From contig CABUTH010000001.1 in assembly GCA_902494465.1 (NCBI GenBank), positions 1-31,607 on the forward strand: a DNA stretch of 31,607 nt. The letters run 5' to 3'. The DNA comes from an uncultured Collinsella sp. Its GTDB lineage: Bacteria > Actinomycetota > Coriobacteriia > Coriobacteriales > Coriobacteriaceae. Below the pieces are notes generated by a model. The model did no database searches. It had not been told where the DNA came from and was given only the letters and a program-made list of their open reading frames with translations. The position numbers were made by a program, and so were the translations under genes. Shown here in pieces: positions 26,273 to 31,607 of this stretch. Numbering within the stretch: the stretch's first letter is position 1; each line of letters begins with the position of its first letter.

Positions 26273-27115
26273 ATGTCCGCCCGTAAAGCTCGCACGGAGG
26301 CGGCCGCCGCTGGCGCCGCCCCCGTTGACTCTGAGGAGAAGGACGTGAAGATTCCCGTAGGGGCCGTTGACGATACCGAGGCCAACGAGGCCCCGGCCGC
26401 CGAGGCTGCCGAGAACCAGGTAGAGGATTCCAACAAGGAGGCGACGATGACCGAGGACGAGATGGTGGAAGCCGCTATCCGCGCCGGTGAAGAAGCCGCC
26501 GACAACGACTTTAAGCTCAAGTTCGAGCAGGCCCAGAAGGAGCTTGCCGACGTGCGCCATGAGCTCGATGCTGCGGCAGAGGCTCAGAAGGCCGCCGAGG
26601 ACAAGGCAAAGGACGCCACGGAGCGTACCGCCCGTCTGCAGGCCGACTGGGAGAACTTCCGTCGCCGCACCGCCAACGAGCGCATTGGCGAGCGCGAGCG
26701 CGCGACCGAGAAGCTTGTCACCGCGCTGTTGCCGGTGATCGATGATATCGAGCGCGCGATCGACCATGCCCGTAGCCAGGAGCTTTCCGACGACTTTAAG
26801 CAGTTCGTCGACGGCGTCGACGCGGTGCATGCCAAGCTGCTCGATGTGTTTGCGCACGAGGGCGTTGAGCCCATCGACCCCAAGGGCGAGGCGTTCGATC
26901 CGCTCGAGCACCAGGCCGTGGGTCGCGTCGAGGACGCGTCGCAGTACGACGAGACCGTCAACGACGTGTACCAGAAGGGCTACCGCATGGCGGACCGCAT
27001 CCTGCGTTCCGCGATGGTGACGGTGACCTACGGTGGCGAGAAGCGCCCCGCACCGGAGCCCGAAGCGGCGCCCGAGGATGCTACGGCCGATACGGCCGAG
27101 AGCACCGAGGAGTAA
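26273..27115 (+). CDS. grpE: Nucleotide exchange factor GrpE
   Basis: Releases ADP from DnaK. The long 280-aa form has an Ala/Glu-rich, disordered-looking N-terminus (~1-85), the long coiled-coil (LKFEQAQKELADVRHELDAAAEAQKAAED...), the GrpE core RLQADWENFRRRTANER, ALLPVIDDIERAI, and the beta domain with FDPLEHQAV and GYRMADRILRSAMVTVTYG. Family members are usually about 200 aa. Two in-frame internal codons have better ribosome-binding sites than the first ATG: GTG at 26345 (GGAGAAGGAC) and ATG at 26447 (AAGGAGG, 5 nt), so shorter forms of 256 or 222 aa are possible. A hairpin follows the stop. Confidence 0.95.
   Translation: MSARKARTEAAAAGAAPVDSEEKDVKIPVGAVDDTEANEAPAAEAAENQVEDSNKEATMTEDEMVEAAIRAGEEAADNDFKLKFEQAQKELADVRHELDAAAEAQKAAEDKAKDATERTARLQADWENFRRRTANERIGERERATEKLVTALLPVIDDIERAIDHARSQELSDDFKQFVDGVDAVHAKLLDVFAHEGVEPIDPKGEAFDPLEHQAVGRVEDASQYDETVNDVYQKGYRMADRILRSAMVTVTYGGEKRPAPEPEAAPEDATADTAESTEE
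26435..26449 (+). promoter_or_regulatory. Strong internal ribosome-binding site in grpE
   Basis: AAGGAGG (26435-26441), 5 nt, ATG (26447-26449, codon 59 of grpE, in frame). It is the best Shine-Dalgarno match in the operon. Initiation here would give a 222-aa GrpE of near-normal length. Confidence 0.55.
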
Positions 27116-27120
27116 TTGAG

Positions 27121-27152
27121 AAGGGCCCCGGGGCAACACCCGGGGCCCTTTC
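27121..27152 (+). terminator. Stem-loop between grpE and dnaJ, possible partial terminator
   Basis: A perfect 12-bp, very GC-rich stem (27121-27132/27139-27150) with loop GCAACA and a short T-run (27149-27151). It may attenuate transcription so that dnaJ and hspR are made at lower levels than dnaK and grpE, or act as an mRNA processing site. Confidence 0.65.
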
Positions 27153-27223
27153 TGACCAAGTGCCATATGACAGCATGAGCCGCCGTCCTCAGGGGCGGCG
27201 GATGTAACAGGAGAGGAGCTACG

Positions 27224-28189
27224 ATGGCTGCAGGCAAAACCTTCTATGACATCCTGGGCGTATCCAAGAGCGCCTCCGACAAAGAGATCAAGAGCGCGTT
27301 TCGCAAGCTCGCGCAAAAATATCACCCCGATGCCGGCGGCGACGAGGCCAAGTTCAAGGAGATCAGCGAGGCCTACGAGACGCTTTCGGACGAGAAGAAG
27401 CGCAAAGAGTACGACCAGATGCTCATGTTTGGCGGTATGCCGGGCGCAGGCGGCGCGTATGGCGGCGGCTACGGTGCCGGCGCGGGTGCCAGCGGCTGGG
27501 GCGACATCTTCGACAGCATCTTTAGCGGCAACGGTGCCTGGGGTAGCGATTGGGGCTCGGGCTTTGCCGGGGCTGCGGGCGCTGCCGGTGCCGGCGCGGG
27601 TCGCAGCCGCGCTCGCAAGGGCGGCGACCTGTCGTTGACTGTCGACGTAACGGCCGAGGATGCGTTCCGCGGCGTGACGCACAAGGTCACCTACCGCATT
27701 CCCTCGACAGGCGAGCAGCAGACCATCACGGTCTCGGTGCCTGCGGGTGCGGTCGACGGCGGCAAGCTGCGCTACAAGCGTCGCGGCGAGTATGGCGTTG
27801 CGGGTGGCGAGCGCGGCGACCTGGTCGTGACCACGCATGTGGAGGAGCACCCGCTGTTTAAGCGCAAAGGCGCCGACGTGACCATGGAGGTACCGGTCTC
27901 GGTCTACGAGGCGGCGCTCGGCTGCACGGTGGACGTGCCGACGCCCGGCGGTGCGACGGTTCGTCTGAAGGTGCCCGCGGGTACCCAGACGGGCAAGAAG
28001 TTCCGCTTTAAGGAGATGGGCGCGCCCGACGTTAAGCACCGTGGCCGTACGGGCGCGCTGCTCGTCGAGATCAAGGTGCAGGTTCCCACGAACCTGTCCG
28101 ACGATGAGCGCGATGCCATGACCAGGCTGCGCGAGGCCGACACGCGCGATTATCGCGAGAAGGTCAACCGTTACAAGGCGACGTACTAG
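27224..28189 (+). CDS. dnaJ: DnaJ-type co-chaperone lacking the zinc-finger domain
   Basis: Stimulates the DnaK ATPase and delivers substrates. The 321-aa product has a J domain with the HPD motif at residues 34-36 (KYHPDAGGD), a long Gly/Ala-rich linker (~70-125, [15 protein letters not shown]...), then the two C-terminal beta domains ([67 protein letters not shown]). The four CxxCxGxG zinc repeats of classical DnaJ are absent, so it is a type II (CbpA-like) protein although it occupies the dnaJ position of the operon. GAGGAG lies 5 nt before the ATG. Confidence 0.93.
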   Translation: MAAGKTFYDILGVSKSASDKEIKSAFRKLAQKYHPDAGGDEAKFKEISEAYETLSDEKKRKEYDQMLMFGGMPGAGGAYGGGYGAGAGASGWGDIFDSIFSGNGAWGSDWGSGFAGAAGAAGAGAGRSRARKGGDLSLTVDVTAEDAFRGVTHKVTYRIPSTGEQQTITVSVPAGAVDGGKLRYKRRGEYGVAGGERGDLVVTTHVEEHPLFKRKGADVTMEVPVSVYEAALGCTVDVPTPGGATVRLKVPAGTQTGKKFRFKEMGAPDVKHRGRTGALLVEIKVQVPTNLSDDERDAMTRLREADTRDYREKVNRYKATY

Positions 28190-28261
28190 GGCGGTCGTGG
28201 CGCACGCCCGCGCCCGCGGGCTTATGATGGACGATAACGAGACGGAAAGGGGTCAGGTAGC

Positions 28262-28678
28262 ATGGCCGAGGACAATAGGAACAAACCGCTGTACATGATC
28301 AGCGTGGCGGCCGAGCTGACCGGCATGCACCCGCAGACTCTGCGCGTCTACGAGTCCAAAGGCTTGGTGAATCCCCAGCGCTCGGGCGGCAACACGCGTC
28401 TGTATTCGCGTGCCGATATCGAGCGCCTGGAGCTCATCAACCAACTGACCGACGAGGGCATCAACCTCGCCGGCGTGGTGCGCATCCTCGATATGAAGGA
28501 GCGTGCCGAGGAGCGCGAACGCGAGAACGAGAAGCTCCGCGCCCGCGTACGCCAGCTCGAGGACGAGCTGCACGAGTACAAGATGCAAAAGAAGATCACC
28601 GCCCTGGCCCCGCGCGACGGCTCAGTTAACCCCGAGCAAGTCATGCGCAAGCTGCTGGGCGCCGGCGGGGATTTGTAG
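28262..28678 (+). CDS. hspR: Heat-shock repressor HspR (MerR family)
   Basis: A 138-aa repressor of the dnaK operon in Actinobacteria and relatives; it binds HAIR operators and is thought to use DnaK as co-repressor. The MerR winged helix spans about residues 10-80 (MISVAAELTGMHPQTLRVYESKGLVNPQRSGGNTRLYSRADIERL), followed by a charged coiled-coil (KERAEERERENEKLRARVRQLEDELHEYK) for dimerisation. Last gene of the operon, 72 nt after dnaJ. The stop TAG directly abuts composite repeat element III. A HAIR-like site upstream of dnaK is only partial. Confidence 0.93.
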   Translation: MAEDNRNKPLYMISVAAELTGMHPQTLRVYESKGLVNPQRSGGNTRLYSRADIERLELINQLTDEGINLAGVVRILDMKERAEERERENEKLRARVRQLEDELHEYKMQKKITALAPRDGSVNPEQVMRKLLGAGGDL

Positions 28679-28865
28679 TTACGCGGTTTTACCAAACCGC
28701 GTAACGGGCCGACGCTGCGCCCTTAGGTTCCGCCGTTCTAACGAACGGCGGACCAGTTGACGCTGCAAGCCCGCCAGAGCGGCAATCTGCCTTTCAACTT
28801 CGGCGGCATGATCAAAAGATCAATGCCGCCTTGTTTCAAGGCACCTTGCTCGCTCTGGCGGGCTT
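28679..28865 (+). repeat. Composite stem-loop element, copy III (after hspR), with an extra module
   Basis: Small hairpin 1 (28679-28689/28694-28704, 11 bp, loop TACC), 6 nt, GACGCTGC (28711-28718); small hairpin 2 (28729-28738/28743-28752, 10 bp, loop TAAC), 6 nt, GACGCTGC (28759-28766); then the large hairpin with outer stem 28767-28780/28852-28865 (14 bp) and inner stem 28802-28813/28818-28830 closed by AAAA with one bulged A. The loop-proximal pairs read GATC/GATC where copies I and II have GACC/GGTC. The 425-nt gap 28679-29103 contains this element, the GGGGACGTTC repeat and the leader of the next gene. Confidence 0.87.
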
Positions 28866-28903
28866 TCGCTGTCCGCGCCAAAACATCGGCGTTGTTATGG
28901 GTA

Positions 28904-28928
28904 GTCATTGGGGACGTTCTTAAATGAC
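28904..28928. repeat. GGGGACGTTC element downstream of copy III
   Basis: GTCATT (28904) and ATGAC (ending 28928) form short arms around GGGGACGTTC. The preceding GTAGTCATTGGGG is also found after copy II, and CATCGGC precedes it as after copy I, supporting common ancestry of the whole block. Confidence 0.5.
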
Positions 28929-29103
28929 TGGTCGGAAGGGGCACTCTTGTACCAAATCTGCCTGCCCACACCCGGCTCGTCCTTTACTTTACCGAGATAA
29001 AGTGAACGTGCAGATTCGTAACCCACTCGCAACCGTTCTATGGCACGATATTGAACGAATGTATGCTATGCGCCCGAGCCTTTCGGGCAGAGTGGGAGAC
29101 AGT

Positions 29104-31404
29104 ATGGTTAAGCTGTACGAGGACGGCATCTACCTGCGCGGCGGCAGCGAGATTGTGCCTGCGTCCGAGGCTGCCGAGCGCGGTATTACGCAGACACCCG
29201 AGGATGCCAAGCGTGGCACCATCGCGTATTCGATCCTCCAAGCACACAATACGTCCGGCAACCCCGAGGCGCTCAAGATTCGCTTCGATGCCATGGCGAG
29301 CCACGACATCACCTTTGTCGGCATCATCCAGACGGCGCGCGCCTCGGGCATGGAACAGTTCCCACTGCCCTACGTGCTCACCAACTGCCATAACTCGCTG
29401 TGCGCCGTGGGCGGCACCATCAACGAGGACGACCACGTCTTTGCCCTTTCAGCGGCCAAGAAGTACGGCGGCATCTTCGTCCCGCCGCACATCGCCGTCA
29501 TCCATTCCTTTATGCGTGAGAACTTCGCCGGTTGCGGCAAGATGATCTTGGGCTCCGACTCGCACACCCGCTACGGCGCCTTGGGCACCATGGCCGTGGG
29601 TGAGGGCGGCGGCGAGTTGGCCAAGCAGCTGCTGCGTGACACCTACGACGTCGCCTATCCCGGCGTTGTCGCCATCTACCTCACGGGCGCCCCGCGCCCC
29701 GGCGTCGGCCCGCACGACGTGGCGCTCGCCATCATCCGCGCCGTCTTTGCCAAGGGCTACGTCAAGAACAAGGTCATGGAGTTTGTGGGCCCCGGCATCG
29801 CGAGCATGACGACCGACTACCGTAACGGCGTCGATGTCATGACCACCGAGACCACCTGCCTGTCGAGCATCTGGGCCACCGACGAGGACACGCACACGTT
29901 TCTGACCATGCACGGCCGCGGCGACGACTACCGCGAGCTCAAGCCCGCCGATGTCGCCTACTACGACGGCTGCGTCGAGGTCGATCTGTCGAGCATCAAG
30001 CCCATGATCGCGCTGCCGTTCCATCCTTCCAACGGCTTTGAGATCGACGAGCTCAACGAGAACCTCGAGGACATCCTGCATGAGGTGGAGCTCGAGGCCG
30101 CTAAGATTGGCGAGGGCAAGACGCACTTTAGCCTGCTCGACAAGATCGTCGACGGCAAGCTGCACGTGCAACAGGGCGTTATCGCCGGCTGCTCGGGCGG
30201 CAACTACGACTCCGTGGTCCAGGCTGCCCGCGTGCTCAGGGGCGCCAACACCGGCTGCGGCGAGTTCTCGCTGTCGGTCTACCCCACGAGCCAGCCCGTG
30301 GCGCTCGAACTTACGCGCCGTGGCTATATCTACGACCTTATGGAGGCCGGCGCAATCGTGCGTACGGCATTCTGCGGCCCGTGCTTTGGCGCCGGCGACA
30401 CGCCTGCCAACAACGGCCTTTCGATCCGCCACACCACGCGCAACTTCCCCAACCGCGAGGGCTCCAAGCCGGGCAATGGCCAGTTGAGCGCGGTGGCCCT
30501 GATGGACGCCCGCTCCATTGCGGCGACGGCTGCCAACGGCGGCGTCCTGACGCCGGCGACCGATCTGCCTGAGGAGACTTGGGACGAGGCCTGCGAGTAC
30601 ACCTTTGACGACGCGCCGTACAAAAAGCGCGTGTACTGGGGCTTTGGCAAGGCGGAGCCTGCCGACGAGCTGGTCGAGGGTCCCAATATCAAGCCGTGGC
30701 CCGCGATGGAGCCTCTCGGCGACGATATCCTGCTCAAGGTGTGCTCCAAGATCATGGACCCGGTTACCACGACCGACGAGCTCATTCCCTCGGGTGAGAC
30801 GAGCTCCTTCCGTTCCAATCCGCTGGGTCTGGCCGAGTTTACGCTCAGCCGCCGTGACCCGGCCTACGTGGGTCGTTCCAAGGAGGTCGACGCCGTGGAG
30901 AAGCGCCGTGTTGCCGGTGAGGCCGCGGGCGACTTGGCCGCGCTCGATGCCGAGCTTGCCGGCGTGTTTAAGGCGCTGGCCGGCGCGGGCGTCGCTGCCG
31001 ACGCCAAGGCGACCGAGTACGGCTCTATGCTCTATGCCAAGAAGCCCGGTGACGGTTCCGCCCGCGAGCAGGCCGCGAGCTGTCAGCGCGTGATCGGCGG
31101 TCTGGCCAACATCGTCCACGAGTACGCCACCAAGCGCTATCGCTCCAACGTGATGAACTGGGGTATGGTGCCCTTCCAGATGGAGGCCGAGCCCAGCTTT
31201 GAGGTGGGCGACTATGTCTTTGTGCCGGGTATCCGTGCCGCGCTCGACGGTGACCTAAAGGACATCGCCGCCTACGTGGTGCGCGCCGACGGTGCGGTCG
31301 AGCAGATTGAGCTCTACATTGCCGATATGACGGCAGAGGAGCGTGCCATCGTCAAGGCCGGCTGCCTGATCAACTACAACAAGTTCAAGGCCGCTGCCGA
31401 GTAA
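29104..31404 (+). CDS. Aconitase-superfamily hydratase (YbhJ-like)
   Basis: A 766-aa [4Fe-4S] hydro-lyase related to aconitase; closest in style to E. coli YbhJ, whose substrate is not established, rather than to AcnA or AcnB. Cluster cysteines are visible at about 363 (IAGCSGGN), 424 and 427 ([10 protein letters not shown]), with spacing close to that of mitochondrial aconitase (358, 421, 424). Other conserved parts: [46 protein letters not shown] swivelling C-terminal domain is also present. The ATG at 29104 follows GGGAG by 5 nt; 60 further in-frame codons upstream overlap repeat DNA and are discounted. It stands alone, without citrate synthase or isocitrate dehydrogenase nearby, and is followed by a 23-bp hairpin. 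Whether it isomerises citrate is open. Confidence 0.87.
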   Translation: MVKLYEDGIYLRGGSEIVPASEAAERGITQTPEDAKRGTIAYSILQAHNTSGNPEALKIRFDAMASHDITFVGIIQTARASGMEQFPLPYVLTNCHNSLCAVGGTINEDDHVFALSAAKKYGGIFVPPHIAVIHSFMRENFAGCGKMILGSDSHTRYGALGTMAVGEGGGELAKQLLRDTYDVAYPGVVAIYLTGAPRPGVGPHDVALAIIRAVFAKGYVKNKVMEFVGPGIASMTTDYRNGVDVMTTETTCLSSIWATDEDTHTFLTMHGRGDDYRELKPADVAYYDGCVEVDLSSIKPMIALPFHPSNGFEIDELNENLEDILHEVELEAAKIGEGKTHFSLLDKIVDGKLHVQQGVIAGCSGGNYDSVVQAARVLRGANTGCGEFSLSVYPTSQPVALELTRRGYIYDLMEAGAIVRTAFCGPCFGAGDTPANNGLSIRHTTRNFPNREGSKPGNGQLSAVALMDARSIAATAANGGVLTPATDLPEETWDEACEYTFDDAPYKKRVYWGFGKAEPADELVEGPNIKPWPAMEPLGDDILLKVCSKIMDPVTTTDELIPSGETSSFRSNPLGLAEFTLSRRDPAYVGRSKEVDAVEKRRVAGEAAGDLAALDAELAGVFKALAGAGVAADAKATEYGSMLYAKKPGDGSAREQAASCQRVIGGLANIVHEYATKRYRSNVMNWGMVPFQMEAEPSFEVGDYVFVPGIRAALDGDLKDIAAYVVRADGAVEQIELYIADMTAEERAIVKAGCLINYNKFKAAAE

Positions 31405-31415
31405 CTCTGCTGTAC

Positions 31416-31487
31416 GCCCCGGCCACACCTTTCCCTCGTGCTCACGCGCTTCGCGAGGGTCGCCCGAGGGAAAGGTGTGGCCGGGGC
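31416..31487. terminator. Perfect 23-bp stem-loop after the hydratase gene
   Basis: Arms 31416-31438 and 31465-31487 are exact inverted copies around a 26-nt loop that has its own small GCGCTTCGCG-type hairpin. It starts 12 nt after the stop. No T-run follows, so it is either a non-canonical terminator, an mRNA-stabilising 3' structure or another palindromic repeat. Confidence 0.6.
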
Positions 31488-31534
31488 TACTGCGACGTTC
31501 TCGTTGGGTCTTGAGGGGCGCTAATAATTGACCG

Positions 31535-31567
31535 GGACCACCACAAAGTTGCCTGCCCGGCTGGTCC
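31535..31567 (+). repeat. Degraded copy of the 137-173 palindrome at the window edge
   Basis: ACCACCACAAAG.TGCCTG (31537-31555) matches the minus-strand reading of 137-173 at all but one of 19 positions, then diverges; short arms GGACCA/TGGTCC (31535-31540/31562-31567) remain. No gene is seen from 31488 to the end of the window. Confidence 0.45.
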
Positions 31568-31607
31568 TTATTTCGATGGGGTCCAGGTTATTTCATCGTC
31601 AAATAGC

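Noticed and set aside
28924..29103. N-terminal extension of the hydratase
   Set aside because: The extra 60 codons begin in a repeat element, lack a ribosome-binding site and have no aconitase similarity, whereas ATG 29104 has GGGAG at 5 nt.
29449..31119. 556-aa open frame antisense to the hydratase gene
   Set aside because: Shadow of the aconitase-like gene; composition is typical of reverse reading of GC-rich codons and it shows no domain.

Overview
The window is a GC-rich bacterial chromosome segment that looks like a gut Coriobacteriia genome, most likely Collinsella or a close relative. The main reasons are the actinobacterial heat-shock operon order dnaK-grpE-dnaJ-hspR, a strongly G/C third-position codon preference, a sugar-fermentation gene set (phospho-beta-glucosidase, PTS IIA, AraC and RpiR regulators), a nickel-hydrogenase maturation operon, and abundant short palindromic intergenic repeats. 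The genus is an inference; there is no rRNA gene here to settle it. No CRISPR array, tRNA, rRNA, transposase or phage gene was found.

Layout. 1-1300: pyrE and the first block of palindromic repeats. 1289-8175: carbohydrate region with an RpiR-type regulator and a large GH106-like glycosidase (minus strand), a divergent AraC regulator, a GH1 6-phospho-beta-glucosidase and a PTS glucose-type IIA protein. 8412-10125: a small lipoprotein, a second repeat block including three tandem palindromes, and a HAD phosphatase. 10231-16113: a minus-strand nickel/hydrogenase maturation operon read as 82-aa protein, nikR, hypF, hypC, hypD, hypE. 16334-19384: thioredoxin, a divergent uracil-DNA-glycosylase-like protein of unknown function, and a LytTR/AgrC-type two-component system. 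19592-23543: NAD de novo synthesis operon nadA-nadB-nadC-niaR behind a near-ideal palindromic operator. 23683-28678: a small 2[4Fe-4S] ferredoxin and the dnaK-grpE-dnaJ-hspR chaperone operon. 28679-31607: a third repeat block, a stand-alone aconitase-superfamily hydratase, and a long hairpin.

The genes form self-contained regulated units: NiaR is encoded at the end of the operon it probably represses; HspR closes the chaperone operon it probably represses; NikR lies inside the nickel-enzyme maturation operon; AraC faces the glycosidase it probably controls.

The most unusual content is not a protein. Several families of palindromic elements sit almost exactly at stop codons. The best is a composite element present in full three times (after pyrE, the lipoprotein gene and hspR): a small hairpin with a constant TACC tetraloop, a fixed 6-nt gap, the word GACGCTRC, a branched hairpin of about 100 nt, and a downstream GGGGACGTTC element. 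Stems of the three copies differ by compensatory changes while loops stay constant, the mark of selection on an RNA (or cruciform) fold. The small-hairpin module also occurs alone between hypD and hypE, and a truncated derivative follows niaR. I do not recognise this element as a named family.
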